In this document: piece after piece, positions 38,901 to 53,696 of the stretch | Position numbering within the stretch: the stretch's first letter is position 1 | Layout of the letters: each line of letters begins with the position of its first letter | Assembly: GCA_033675265.1 (NCBI GenBank) | Contig: JAUJYZ010000744.1 | Coordinates: 131,501 to 195,500 of the forward strand | Length of the DNA: 64,000 nucleotides | Direction: 5' to 3' | Origin: Actinostola sp. cb2023 | Taxonomy: Eukaryota > Cnidaria > Anthozoa > Actiniaria > Actinostolidae | Position numbers and translations under genes: made by a program | Notes under the pieces: model-generated | What the model was told of the DNA's origin: nothing | What the model saw: the letters and a program-made list of their open reading frames with translations, nothing else | The model's database searches: none

Positions 38901-41900
38901 AGTAAACCATTAAAGTGCTGAAAGTCAGAAACATTTCAATGGCATTTTAATTAAGCAGGACTATATAGATTATACCAGATGGTAGCTCAGCGCGCATGCT
39001 CTAAGTAAACCATTAAAGTGCTGAAAGTCAGAAACATTTCAATGGCATTTTAATTAAGCAGGACTATATAGATTATACCAGATGGTAGCTCAGCGCGCAT
39101 GCTCTAAGTAAACCATTAAAGTGCTGAAAGTCAGAAACATTTCAATGGCATTTTAATTAAGCAGGACTATATAGATTATACCAGATGGTAGCTCAGCGCG
39201 CATGCTCTAAGTAAACCATTAAAGTGCTGAAAGTCAGAAACATTTCAATGGCATTTTAATTAAGCAGGACTATATAGATTATACCAGATGGTAGCTCAGC
39301 GCGCGCATGCTCTAAGTAAACCATTAAAGTGCTGAAAGTCAGAAACATTTCAATGGCATTTTAATTAAGCAGGACTATATATAGATTATACCAGATGGTA
39401 GCTCAGCGCGCATGCTCTAAGTAAACCATTAAAGTGCTGAAAGTCAGAAACATTTCAATGGCATTTTAATTAAGCAGGACTATATAGATTATACCAGATG
39501 GTAGCTCAGCGCGCATGCTCTAAGTAAACCATTAAAGTGCTGAAAGTCAGAAACATTTCAATGGCATTTTAATTAAGCAGGACTATATAGATTATACCAG
39601 ATGGTAGCTCAGCGCGCATGCTCTAAGTAAACCATTAAAGTGCTGAAAGTCAGAAACATTTCAATGGCATTTTAATTAAGCAGGACTATATATAGATTAT
39701 ACCAGATGGTAGCTCAGCGCGCATGCTCTAAGTAAACCATTAAAGTGCTGAAAGTCAGAAACATTTCAATGGCATTTTAATTAAGCAGGACTATATATAG
39801 ATTATACCAGATGGTAGCTCAGCGCGCATGCTCTAAGTAAACCATTAAAGTGCCGAAAGTCAGAAACATTTCAATGGCATTTTAATTAAGCAGGACTATA
39901 TAGATTATACCAGATGGTAGCTCAGCGCGCATGCTCTAAGTAAACCATTAAAGTGCTGAAAGTCAGAAACATTTCAATGGCATTTTAATTAAGCAGGACT
40001 ATATAGATTATACCAGATGGTAGCTCAGCGCGCATGCTCTAAGTAAACCATTAAAGTGCTGAAAGTCAGAAACATTTCAATGGCATTTTAATTAAGCAGG
40101 ACTATATATAGATTATACCAGATGGTAGCTCAGCGCGCATGCTCTAAGTAAACCATTAAAGTGCTGAAAGTCAGAAACATTTCAATGGCATTTTAATTAA
40201 GCAGGACTATATAGATTATACCAGATGGTAGCTCAGCGCGCATGCTCTAAGTAAACCATTAAAGTGCTGAAAGTCAGAAACATTTCAATGGCATTTTAAT
40301 TAAGCAGGACTATATATAGATTATACCAGATGGTAGCTCAGCGCGCATGCTCTAAGTAAACCATTAAAGTGCCGAAAGTCAGAAACATTTCAATGGCATT
40401 TTAATTAAGCAGGACTATATATAGATTATACCAGATGGTAGCTCAGCGCGCATGCTCTAAGTAAACCATTAAAGTGCTGAAAGTCAGAAACATTTCAATG
40501 GCATTTTAATTAAGCAGGACTATATAGATTATACCAGATGGTAGCTCAGCGCGCATGCTCTAAGTAAACCATTAAAGTGCTGAAAGTCAGAAACACATTC
40601 AATGGCATTTTAATTAAGCAGGACTATATAGATTATACCAGATGGTAGCTCAGCGCGCATGCTCTAAGTAAACCATTAAAGTGCTGAAAGTCAGAAACAT
40701 TTCAATGGCATTTTAATTAAGCAGGACTATATAGATTATACCAGATGGTAGCTCAGCGCGCATGCTCTAAGTAAACCATTAAAGTGCTGAAAGTCAGAAA
40801 CATTTCAATGGCATTTTAATTAAGCAGGACTATATAGATTATACCAGATGGTAGCTCAGCGCGCATGCTCTAAGTAAACCATTAAAGTGCTGAAAGTCAG
40901 AAACATTTCAATGGCATTTTAATTAAGCAGGACTATATAGATTATACCAGATGGTAGCTCAGCGCGCATGCTCTAAGTAAACCATTAAAGTGCTGAAAGT
41001 CAGAAACATTTCAATGGCATTTTAATTAAGCAGGACTATATATAGATTATACCAGATGGTAGCTCAGCGCGCATGCTCTAAGTAAACCATTAAAGTGCTG
41101 AAAGTCAGAAACATTTCAATGGCATTTTAATTAAGCAGGACTATATAGATTATACCAGATGGTAGCTCAGCGCGCATGCTCTAAGTAAACCATTAAAGTG
41201 CTGAAAGTCAGAAACATTTCAATGGCATTTTAATTAAGCAGGACTATATAGATTATACCAGATGGTAGCTCAGCGCGCATGCTCTAAGTAAACCATTAAA
41301 GTGCTGAAAGTCAGAAACATTTCAATGGCATTTTAATTAAGCAGGACTATATATAGATTATACCAGATGGTAGCTCAGCGCGCATGCTCTAAGTAAACCA
41401 TTAAAGTGCTGAAAGTCAGAAACATTTCAATGGCATTTTAATTAAGCAGGACTATATAGATTATACCAGATGGTAGCTCAGCGCGCATGCTCTAAGTAAA
41501 CCATTAAAGTGCTGAAAGTCAGAAACATTTCAATGGCATTTTAATTAAGCAGGACTATATAGATTATACCAGATGGTAGCTCAGCGCGCATGCTCTAAGT
41601 AAACCATTAAAGTGCTGAAAGTCAGAAACATTTCAATGGCATTTTAATTAAGCAGGACTATATAGATTATACCAGATGGTAGCTCAGCGCGCATGCTCTA
41701 AGTAAACCATTAAAGTGCTGAAAGTCAGAAACATTTCAATGGCATTTTAATTAAGCAGGACTATATAGATTATACCAGATGGTAGCTCAGCGCGCATGCT
41801 CTAAGTAAACCATTAAAGTGCTGAAAGTCAGAAACATTTCAATGGCATTTTAATTAAGCAGGACTATATAGATTATACCAGATGGTAGCTCAGCGCGCAT

Positions 41901-44900
41901 GCTCTAAGTAAACCATTAAAGTGCTGAAAGTCAGAAACATTTCAATGGCATTTTAATTAAGCAGGACTATATAGATTATACCAGATGGTAGCTCAGCGCG
42001 CATGCTCTAAGTAAACCATTAAAGTGCTGAAAGTCAGAAACATTTCAATGGCATTTTAATTAAGCAGGACTATATAGATTATACCAGATGGTAGCTCAGC
42101 GCGCATGCTCTAAGTAAACCATTAAAGTGCTGAAAGTCAGAAACATTTCAATGGCATTTTAATTAAGCAGGACTATATAGATTATACCAGATGGTAGCTC
42201 AGCGCGCATGCTCTAAGTAAACCATTAAAGTGCTGAAAGTCAGAAACATTTCAATGGCATTTTAATTAAGCAGGACTATATATAGATTATACCAGATGGT
42301 AGCTCAGCGCGCATGCTCTAAGTAAACCATTAAAGTGCTGAAAGTCAGAAACATTTCAATGGCATTTTAATTAAGCAGGACTATATAGATTATACCAGAT
42401 GGTAGCTCAGCGCGCATGCTCTAAGTAAACCATTAAAGTGCTGAAAGTCAGAAACATTTCAATGGCATTTTAATTAAGCAGGACTATATAGATTATACCA
42501 GATGGTAGCTCAGCGCGCATGCTCTAAGTAAACCATTAAAGTGCTGAAAGTCAGAAACATTTCAATGGCATTTTAATTAAGCAGGACTATATAGATTATA
42601 CCAGATGGTAGCTCAGCGCGCATGCTCTAAGTAAACCATTAAAGTGCTGAAAGTCAGAAACATTTCAATGGCATTTTAATTAAGCAGGACTATATAGATT
42701 ATACCAGATGGTAGCTCAGCGCGCATGCTCTAAGTAAACCATTAAAGTGCTGAAAGTCAGAAACATTTCAATGGCATTTTAATTAAGCAGGACTATATAG
42801 ATTATACCAGATGGTAGCTCAGCGCGCATGCTCTAAGTAAACCATTAAAGTGCTGAAAGTCAGAAACATTTCAATGGCATTTTAATTAAGCAGGACTATA
42901 TATAGATTATACCAGATGGTAGCTCAGCGCGCATGCTCTAAGTAAACCATTAAAGTGCTGAAAGTCAGAAACATTTCAATGGCATTTTAATTAAGCAGGA
43001 CTATATAGATTATACCAGATGGTAGCTCAGCGCGCATGCTCTAAGTAAACCATTAAAGTGCTGAAAGTCAGAAACATTTCAATGGCATTTTAATTAAGCA
43101 GGACTATATAGATTATACCAGATGGTAGCTCAGCGCGCATGCTCTAAGTAAACCATTAAAGTGCCGAAAGTCAGAAACATTTCAATGGCATTTTAATTAA
43201 GCAGGACTATATAGATTATACCAGATGGTAGCTCAGCGCGCATGCTCTAAGTAAACCATTAAAGTGCTGAAAGTCAGAAACATTTCAATGGCATTTTAAT
43301 TAAGCAGGACTATATAGATTATACCAGATGGTAGCTCAGCGCGCATGCTCTAAGTAAACCATTAAAGTGCCGAAAGTCAGAAACATTTCAATGGCATTTT
43401 AATTAAGCAGGACTATATAGATTATACCAGATGGTAGCTCAGCGCGCATGCTCTAAGTAAACCATTAAAGTGCTGAAAGTCAGAAACATTTCAATGGCAT
43501 TTTAATTAAGCAGGACTATATAGATTATACCAGATGGTAGCTCAGCGCGCATGCTCTAAGTAAACCATTAAAGTGCTGAAAGTCAGAAACATTTCAATGG
43601 CATTTTTAATTAAGCAATATAGATTATACCAGATGGTAGCTCAGCGGCATGCTCTAAGTAAACCATTAAAGTGCTGAAATCAGAAACATTTCAATGGCAT
43701 TTTAATTAAGCAGGACTATATAGATTATACCAGATGGTAGCTCAGCGCGCATGCTCTAAGTAAACCATTAAAGTGCTGAAAGTCAGAAACATTTCAATGG
43801 CATTTTAATTAAGCAGGACTATATAGATTATACCAGATGGTAGCTCAGCGCGCATGCTCTAAGTAAACCATTAAAGTGCTGAAAGTCAGAAACATTTCAA
43901 TGGCATTTTAATTAAGCAGGACTATATAGATTATACCAGATGGTAGCTCAGCGCGCATGCTCTAAGTAAACCATTAAAGTGCTGAAAGTCAGAAACATTT
44001 CAATGGCATTTTAATTAAGCAGGACTATATATAGATTATACCAGATGGTAGCTCAGCGCGCATGCTCTAAGTAAACCATTAAAGTGCTGAAAGTCAGAAA
44101 CACATTTCAATGGCATTTTAATTAAGCAGGACTATATATATAGATTATACCAGATGGTAGCTCAGCGCGCATGCTCTAAGTAAACCATTAAAGTGCTGAA
44201 AGTCAGAAACATTTCAATGGCATTTTAATTAAGCAGGACTATATATAGATTATTATACCAGATGGTAGCTCAGCGCGCATGCTCTAAGTAAACCATTAAA
44301 GTGCTGAAAGTCAGAAACATTTCAATGGCATTTTAATTAAGCAGGACTATATAGATTATACCAGATGGTAGCTCAGCGCGCATGCTCTAAGTAAACCATT
44401 AAAGTGCTGAAAGTCAGAAACATTTCAATGGCATTTTAATTAAGCAGGACTATATAGATTATACCAGATGGTAGCTCAGCGCGCATGCTCTAAGTAAACC
44501 ATTAAAGTGCCGAAAGTGGCAGAAACATTTCAATCAGCGCGCATGCTAAGTTAAGTTAAGCAGGACATATTAATTAAGCAGGACTATATAGATTATACCA
44601 GATGGTAGCTCAGCGCGCATGCTCTAAGTAAACCATTAAAGTGCTGAAAGTCAGAAACATTTCAATGGCATTTTAATTAAGCAGGACTATATATATAGAT
44701 TATACCAGATGGTAGCTCAGCGCGCATACTCTAAGTAAACCATTAAAGTGCTGAAAGTCAGAAACATTTCAATGGCATTTTAATTAAGCAGGACTATATA
44801 ATATAGATTATACCAGATGGTAGCTCAGCGCGCATACTCTAAGTAAACCATTAAAGTGCTGAAAGTCAGAAACATTTCAATGGCATTTTAATTAAGCAGG

Positions 44901-47900
44901 ACTATATAGATTATACCAGATGGTAGCTCAGCGCGCATGCTCTAAGTAAACCATTAAAGTGCTGAAAGTCAGAAACATTTCAATGGCATTTTAATTAAGC
45001 AGGACTATATAGATTATACCAGATGGTAGCTCAGCGCGCATGCTCTAAGTAAACCATTAAAGTGCCGAAAGTCAGAAACATTTCAATGGCATTTTAATTA
45101 AGCAGGACTATATAGATTATACCAGATGGTAGCTCAGCGCGCATGCCCTAACTAAACCATTAAAGTGCTGAAAGTCAGAAACATTTCAATGGCATTTTAA
45201 TTAAGCAGGACTATATAGATTATACCAGATGGTAGCTCAGCGCGCATGCTCTAAGTAAACCATTAAAGTGCTGAAAGTCAGAAACATTTCAATGGCATTT
45301 TAATTAAGCAGGACTATATAGATTATACCAGATGGTAGCTCAGCGCGCATGCTCTAAGTAAACCATTAAAGTGCTGAAAGTCAGAAACATTTCAATGGCA
45401 TTTTAATTAAGCAGGACTATATAGATTATACCAGATGGTAGCTCAGCGCGCATGCTCTAAGTAAACCATTAAAGTGCCGAAAGTCAGAAACATTTCAATG
45501 GCATTTTAATTAAGCAGGACTATATAGATTATACCAGATGGTAGCTCAGCGCGCATGCCCTAAGTAAACCATTAAAGTGCTGAAAGTCAGAAACATTTCA
45601 ATGGCATTTTAATTAAGCAGGACTATATAGATTATACCAGATGGTAGCTCAGCGCGCATGCTCTAAGTAAACCATTAAAGTGCTGAAAGTCAGAAACATT
45701 TCAATGGCATTTTAATTAAGCAGGACTATATATAGATTATACCAGATGGTAGCTCAGCGCGCATGCTCTAAGTAAACCATTAAAGTGCTGAAAGTCAGAA
45801 ACATTTCAATGGCATTTTAATTAAGCAGGACTATATAGATTATACCAGATGGTAGCTCAGCGCGCATGCTCTAAGTAAACCATTAAAGTGCTGAAAGTCA
45901 GAAACATTTCAATGGCATTTTAATTAAGCAGGACTATATAGATTATACCAGATGGTAGCTCAGCGCGCATGCTCTAAGTAAACCATTAAAGTGCCGAAAG
46001 TCAGAAACATTTCAATGGCATTTTAATTAAGCAGGACTATATAGATTATACCAGATGGTAGCTCAGCGCGCATGCTCTAAGTAAACCATTAAAGTGCTGA
46101 AAGTCAGAAACATTTCAATGGCATTTTAATTAAGCAGGACTATATAGATTATACCAGATGGTAGCTCAGCGCGCATGCTCTAAGTAAACCATTAAAGTGC
46201 CGAAAGTCAGAAACATTTCAATGGCATATTAATTAAGCAGGACTTTATAGATTATACCAGATGGTAGCTCAGCGCGCATGCTCTAAGTAAACCATTAAAA
46301 GTGCTGAAAGTCAGAAACATTTCAATGGCATTTTAATTAAGCAGGACTATATAATAGATTATACCAGATGGTAGCTCAGCGCGCATGCTCTAAGTAAACC
46401 ATTAAAGTGCTGAAAGTCAGAAACATTTCAATGGCATTTTAATTAAGCAGGACTATATAGATTATACCAGATGGTAGCTCAGCGCGCATGCTCTAAGTAA
46501 ACCATTAAAGTGCTGAAAGTCAGAAACATTTCAATGGCATTTTAATTAAGCAGGACTATATAGATTATACCAGATGGTAGCTCAGCGCGCATGCTCTAAG
46601 TAAACCATTAAAGTGCCGAAAGTCAGAAACATTTCAATGGCATTTTAATTAAGCAGGACTATATAGATTATACCAGATGGTAGCTCAGCGCGCATGCTCT
46701 AAGTAAACCATTAAAGTGCTGAAAGTCAGAAACATTTCAATGGCATTTTAATTAAGCAGGACTATATAGATTATACCAGATGGTAGCTCAGCGCGCATGC
46801 TCTAAGTAAACCATTAAAGTGCCGAAAGTCAGAAACATTTCAATGGCATATTAATTAAGCAGGACTTTATAGATTATACCAGATGGTAGCTCAGCGCGCA
46901 TGCTCTAAGTAAACCATTAAAGTGCTGAAAGTCAGAAACATTTCAATGGCATTTTAATTAAGCAGGACTATATAATAGATTATACCAGATGGTAGCTCAG
47001 CGCGCATACTCTAAGTAAACCATTAAAGTGCTGAAAGTCAGAAACATTTCAATGGCATTTTAATTAAGCAGGACTATATAGATTATACCAGATGGTAGCT
47101 CAGCGCGCATGCTCTAAGTAAACCATTAAAGTGCTGAAAGTCAGAAACATTTCAATGGCATTTTAATTAAGCAGGACTATATAGATTATACCAGATGGTA
47201 GCTCAGCGCGCATGCTCTAAGTAAACCATTAAAGTGCCGAAAGTCAGAAACATTTCAATGGCATTTTAATTAAGCAGGACTATATAGATTATACCAGATG
47301 GTAGCTCAGCGCGCATGCCCTAAGTAAACCATTAAAGTGCTGAAAGTCAGAAACATTTCAATGGCATTTTAATTAAGCAGGACTATATAGATTATACCAG
47401 ATGGTAGCTCAGCGCGCATGCTCTAAGTAAACCATTAAAGTGCTGAAAGTCAGAAACATTTCAATGGCATTTTAATTAAGCAGGACTATATAGATTATAC
47501 CAGATGGTAGCTCAGCGCGCATGCTCTAAGTAAACCATTAAAGTGCCGAAAGTCAGAAACATTTCAATGGCATTTTAATTAAGCAGGACTATATAGATTA
47601 TACCAGATGGTAGCTCAGCGCGCATGCCCTAAGTAAACCATTAAAGTGCTGAAAGTCAGAAACATTTCAATGGCATTTTAATTAAGCAGGACTATATAGA
47701 TTATACCAGATGGTAGCTCAGCGCGCATGCTCTAAGTAAACCATTAAAGTGCTGAAAGTCAGAAACATTTCAATGGCATTTTAATTAAGCAGGACTATAT
47801 AATAGATTATACCAGATGGTAGCTCAGCGCGCATGCTCTAAGTAAACCATTAAAGTGCTGAAAGTCAGAAACATTTCAATGGCATTTTAATTAAGCAGGA

Positions 47901-49456
47901 CTATATAGATTATACCAGATGGTAGCTCAGCGCGCATGCTCTAAGTAAACCATTAAAGTGCTGAAAGTCAGAAACATTTCAATGGCATTTTAATTAAGCA
48001 GGACTATATAGATTATACCAGATGGTAGCTCAGCGCGCATGCTCTAAGTAAACCATTAAAGTGCCGAAAGTCAGAAACATTTCAATGGCATTTTAATTAA
48101 GCAGGACTATATAGATTATACCAGATGGTAGCTCAGCGCGCATGCTCTAAGTAAACCATTAAAGTGCTGAAAGTCAGAAACATTTCAATGGCATTTTAAT
48201 TAAGCAGGACTATATAGATTATACCAGATGGTAGCTCAGCGCGCATGCTCTAAGTAAACCATTAAAGTGCTGAAAGTCAGAAACATTTCAATGGCATTTT
48301 AATTAAGCAGGACTATATAGATTATACCAGATGGTAGCTCAGCGCGCATGCTCTAAGTAAACCATTAAAGTGCCGAAAGTCAGAAACATTTCAATGGCAT
48401 TTTAATTAAGCAGGACTATGTAGATTATACCAGATGGTAGCTCAGCGCGCATGCCCTAAGTAAACCATTAAAGTGCCGAAAGTCAGAAACATTTCAATGG
48501 CATTTTAATTAAGCAGGACTATATAGATTATACCAGATGGTAGCTCAGCGCGCATGCTCTAAGTAAACCATTAAAGTGCAGAAAGTCAGAAACATTTCAA
48601 TGGCATTTTAATTAAGCAGGACTATATAGATTATACCAGATGGTAGCTCAGCGCGCATGCTCTAAGTAAACCATTAAAGTGCTGAAAGTCAGAAACATTT
48701 CAATGGCATTTTAATTAAGCAGGACTATATAGATTATACCAGATGGTAGCTCAGCGCGCATGCTCTAAGTAAACCATTAAAGTGCCGAAAGTCAGAAACA
48801 TTTCAATGGCATATTAATTAAGCAGGACTTTATAGATTATACCAGATGGTAGCTCAGCGCGCATGCTCTAAGTAAACCATTAAAGTGCTGAAAGTCAGAA
48901 ACATTTCAATGGCATTTTAATTAAGCAGGACTATATAATAGATTATACCAGATGGTAGCTCAGCGCGCATGCTCTAAGTAAACCATTAAAGTGCTGAAAG
49001 TCAGAAACATTTCAATGGCATTTTAATTAAGCAGGACTATATAGATTATACCAGATGGTAGCTCAGCGCGCATGCTCTAAGTAAACCATTAAAGTGCTGA
49101 AAGTCAGAAACATTTCAATGGCATTTTAATTAAGCAGGACTATATAGATTATACCAGATGGTAGCTCAGCGCGCATGCTCTAAGTAAACCATTAAAGTGC
49201 CGAAAGTCAGAAACATTTCAATGGCATTTTAATTAAGCAGGACTTTATTGATTATACCAGATGGTAGCTCAGCGCGCATGCTCTAAGTAAACCATTAAAG
49301 TGCTGAAAGTCAGAAACATTTCAATGGCATTTTAATTAAGCAGGACTATATAGATTATACCAGATGGTAGCTCAGCGCGCATGCTCTAAGTAAACCATTA
49401 AAGTGCCGAAAGTCAGAAACATTTCAATGGCATTTTAATTAAGCAGGACTATATAG
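32962..49456. repeat. 103-bp satellite megaarray, main block (about 159 copies)
   Basis: The unit consists of GACTATATAGATTATACCAG, ATGGTAGCTCAGCGCGCATG, CTCTAAGTAAACCATTAAAG, TGCTGAAAGTCAGAAACATT, TCAATGGCATTTTAATTAAG and CAG in order. All units point the same way. The first two or three (from 32962) are the most diverged and lie on the stop codon of the kinase gene. Variants (CATGCC, GTGCC, CATATTAATT with GACTTTATAG, ATATAATAG) recur in blocks. The 39-44 kb core is nearly uniform. One scrambled unit lies near 44510-44580. Confidence 0.98.
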
Positions 49457-49463
49457 ATTATAC

Positions 49464-50791
49464 CACAGGTAGCCCAAGCTCAGTATCAGTGGCGTAAATA
49501 CAGTAAATGTATAGGCTTTCTTGTTCTGGTGTACTTGAATAAATAAATAAAAAATCGTTTGCCTTTATTCGACTCGTACTTGTTCCTTGTGTTGTCCTTT
49601 ACCTCTGTAGGAATTTCTAGGCCATTCCGCTTGAAATTGAGAGAGTTACGGCGGTTTAAAAAAAAATTCCCTACCAGTAAGAAAATATAGAAGGTAGGTC
49701 ACTCATGGTCGCCAGCGAACTCACATGGTCCCACTCAAATGCTCGTAAATCTCTCGAAACTAGACATAGCGCCAAATTTCTTTCGGTAAACTGTAGTCCA
49801 ATACAAGTCCGATAAATCACACTACCATTCCCTTCTCTTAATCATCGCTATCTGCATCCAAGAGCAAGGTTTTTGTGACTTTCATCAGCAACATGAACCT
49901 CTGTACCTTCAAGTCTGACACGGATTTTGAACGGCCGTACAAAAAATGCACACACCGGGGAGGGACAGAGGTACAATACAATACAATAGTTTATTTCAAC
50001 ACGTGTCGTCCAGGAGCGTGAAGCTCGTTCAAAATACGAACGTGCAGTATATAAGAATCTAATCAAGTTGACACTTGAATAAAATTTCGTTCTATCATAG
50101 ATTACAGTATTTCTTCTGTCAAATTAATGCTTCTGATTTCAAGGAAAAGGCCTTTGGAGCAAATTCCAAATGGGGTATTGAAAATCAACACGAATTCGAA
50201 GAAAATATTTTGTTATAATCTCTGACAAGATATGGTTGCAATCCTCACGGGAGGGTACGGAAATTGTATTCAAGTGTCAAATGTACGTCTGTCCCTCCCC
50301 GGTGTGTGCATTTTTTGTACGGCCGTTCAAAATCCGTGTCAGACTTGAAGGTACAGAGGTTCATGTTGCTGATGAAAGTCACAAAAACCTTGCTCTTGGA
50401 TGCAGATAGCGATGAGTAAGAGAAGGGAATGGCAGTGTGATTTATCGGACTTGTATTGGACTACAGTTTACCGAAAGAAATTTGGCGCTATGTCTAGTTT
50501 CGAGAGATTTACGAGCATTTGAGTGGGACCATGTGAGTTCGCTGGCGACCATGAGTGACCTACCTTCTATATTTTCTTACTGGTAGGGGATTTTTTTTTA
50601 AACCGCCGTAACTCTCTCAATTTCAAGCGGAATGGCCTAGAAATTCCTAGAGGTAAAGGACAACACAAGGAACAAGTACGAGTCGAATAAAGGCAAACGA
50701 TTTTTTATTTATTTATTCAAGTACACCAGAACAAGAAAGCCTATACATTTACTGTATTTACGCCACTGATACTGAGCTTGGGCTACCTGTG
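49464..50791. mobile_element. 1.33-kb foldback transposon inserted in the satellite
   Basis: The ends are CACAGGTAGCCCAAGCTC and its reverse complement. The direct repeat ATTATAC flanks it (49457-49463 and 50792-50798), and the satellite resumes in phase after it. The two arms are inverted repeats of about 500 bp with very high identity, around a central loop of about 320 bp (49970-50287). No transposase is present. It shares its terminus and 7-bp target duplication with the element at 7760-8032. The long arms recall foldback or Mutator-like elements, while a 7-bp duplication is closer to P or Dada types, so the superfamily is unassigned. Confidence 0.9.
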
Positions 50792-50798
50792 ATTATAC

Positions 50799-53055
50799 CA
50801 GATGGTAGCTCAGCGCGCATGCTCTAAGTAAACCATTAAAGTGCCGAAAGTCAGAAACATTTCAATGGCATTTTAATTAAGCAGGACTATATAGATTATA
50901 CCAGATGGTAGCTCAGCGCGCATGCCCTAAGTAAACCATTAAAGTGCCGAAAGTCAGAAACATTTCAATGGCATTTTAATTAAGCAGGACTATATAGATT
51001 ATACCAGATGGTAGCTCAGCGCGCATGCTCTAAGTAAACCATTAAAGTGCAGAAAGTCAGAAACATTTCAATGGCATTTTAATTAAGCAGGACTATATAG
51101 ATTATACCAGATGGTAGCTCAGCGCGCATGCTCTAAGTAAACCATTAAAGTGCTGAAAGTCAGAAACATTTCAATGGCATTTTAATTAAGCAGGACTATA
51201 TAGATTATACCAGATGGTAGCTCAGCGCGCATGCTCTAAGTAAACCATTAAAGTGCCGAAAGTCAGAAACATTTCAATGGCATTTTAATTAAGCAGGACT
51301 ATATAGATTATACCAGATGGTAGCTCAGCGCGCATGCTCTAAGTAAACCATTAAAGTGCAGAAAGTCAGAAACATTTCAATGGCATTTTAATTAAGCAGG
51401 ACTATATAGATTATACCAGATGGTAGCTCAGCGCGCATGCTCTAAGTAAACCATTAAAGTGCTGAAAGTCAGAAACATTTCAATGGCATTTTAATTAAGC
51501 AGGACTATATAGATTATACCAGATGGTAGCTCAGCGCGCATGCTCTAAGTAAACCATTAAAGTGCTGAAAGTCAGAAACATTTCAATGGCATTTTAATTA
51601 AGCAGGACTATATAGATTATACCAGATGGTAGCTCAGCGCGCATGCTCTAAGTAAACCATTAAAGTGCCGAAAGTCAGAAACATTTCAATGGCATATTAA
51701 TTAAGCAGGACTTTATAGATTATACCAGATGGTAGCTCAGCGCGCATGCTCTAAGTAAACCATTAAAGTGCTGAAAGTCAGAAACATTTCAATGGCATTT
51801 TAATTAAGCAGGACTATATAATAGATTATACCAGATGGTAGCTCAGCGCGCATGCTCTAAGTAAACCATTAAAGTGCTGAAAGTCAGAAACATTTCAATG
51901 GCATTTTAATTAAGGAGGACTATATAGATTATACCAGATGGTAGCTCAGCGCGCATGCTCTAAGTAAACCATTAAAGTGCCGAAAGTCAGAAACATTTCA
52001 ATGGCATTTTAATTAAGCAGGACTTTATTGATTATACCAGATGGTAGCTCAGCGCGCATGCTCTAAGTAAACCATTAAAGTGCTGAAAGTCAGAAACATT
52101 TCAATGGCATTTTAATTAAGCAGGACTATATAGATTATACCAGATGGTAGCTCAGCGCACATGCTCTAAGTAAACCATTAAAGTGCCGAAAGTCAGAAAC
52201 ATTTCAATGGCATATTAATTAAGCAGGACTTTATAGATTATACCAGATGGTAGCTCAGCGCGCATGCTCTAAGTAAACCATTAAAGTGCTGAAAGTCAGA
52301 AACATTTCAATGGCATTTTAATTAAGCAGGACTATATAATAGATTATACCAGATGGTAGCTCAGCGCGCATGCTCTAAGTAAACCATTAAAGTGCTGAAA
52401 GTCAGAAACATTTCAATGGCATTTTAATTAAGCAGGACTATATAGATTATACCAGATGGTAGCTCAGCGCGCATGCTCTAAGTAAACCATTAAAGTGCCG
52501 AAAGTCAGAAACATTTCAATGGCATTTTAATTAAGCAGGACTTTATTGATTATACCAGATGGTAGCTCAGCGCGCATGCTCTAAGTAAACCATTAAAGTG
52601 CCGAAAGTCAGAAACATTTCAATGGCATATTAATTAAGCAGGACTTTATAGATTATACCAGATGGTAGCTCAGCGCGCATGCTCTAAGTAAACCATTAAA
52701 GTGCTGAAAGTCAGAAACATTTCAATGGCATTTTAATTAAGCAGGACTATATAATAGATTATACCAGATGGTAGCTCAGCGCGCATGCTCTAAGTAAACC
52801 ATTAAAGTGCTGAAAGTCAGAAACATTTCAATGGCATTTTAATTAAGCAGGACTATATAGATTATACCAGATGGTAGCTCAGCGCGCATGCTCTAAGTAA
52901 ACCATTAAAGTGCCGAAAGTCAGAAACATTTCAATGGCATTTTAATTAAGCAGGACTTTATTGATTATACCAGATGGTAGCTCAGCGCGCATGCTCTAAG
53001 TAAACCATTAAAGTGCTGAAAGTCAGAAACATTTCAATGGCTTTCTAATTAAGCA
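50799..53055. repeat. 103-bp satellite, block right of the foldback insertion
   Basis: About 22 more units in the same orientation. They are rich in the CATATTAATT/GACTTTATAG and GACTTTATTG variants. The last unit decays at GGCTTTCTAATTAAGCAC and the array stops at about 53055. Confidence 0.97.
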
Positions 53056-53696
53056 CATAAAAACGTAAGAAAACCAACATGGTTCTATGACATCGGCTAT
53101 GTAGCAAAATGAAACGAGCAGTCACCGCGAAGCATTTGAATGGCTTTCAAAGCACCGTTTTTGTCTGCAGCTACGGTCAAAATAAAAACGGTTGACTATA
53201 TACGCACGTCTCCTTCAATCGTGTATCCTGAAATCGAAAATATTTAGTGAAAATTTGTATTTGGTTTTTCAAATACTCATTATTAATTCATAAGGAAAAC
53301 AGCCAATCAGAGCTCTTTATTTGTACCACGTGACATCCTTTGAAACCAGGAAAAAGTACTTTGAAATATCTATGTTCAAAGTCCGTGGACTAATCCTGGT
53401 CATTAACTAAACAGTTACTCGATTTTATTTTTTATTTTTCTATCCTGATAAATTTCGTAAATGATCTTTTCAAATTTATTTTCAAATTTCTAATATTTTC
53501 CACAATGTAATTATTTTTCATGATATAATTATTTCTCATCAGGATACCTGATTAGTTTTCTTACTGTGATGCAATTCATCATATCGGTAAAAAAACTGAA
53601 AAAAACATGTGAATACTAAATACTAAATACTAAAAAATATATATTTTTAAAAATCAGTCATATCAGTCCTCATTGCCGGCCTTTGAAGTGCAACCG
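53056..53696. other. AT-rich unique sequence, no gene seen
   Basis: No exon recognised. It contains the repeated short word AATACTAAATACTAAATACTA near 53614. Confidence 0.4.

Noticed and set aside
49848..50066. 72-residue frame in the 1.33-kb foldback
   Set aside because: Non-coding element arm; no transposase motif.
33000..53050. tRNA or tRNA-derived genes in the satellite
   Set aside because: The unit has an A-box-like GGTAGCTCAGCGCG, but no B box (GGTTCGA-type) and no cloverleaf was found; at most a distant SINE relic.
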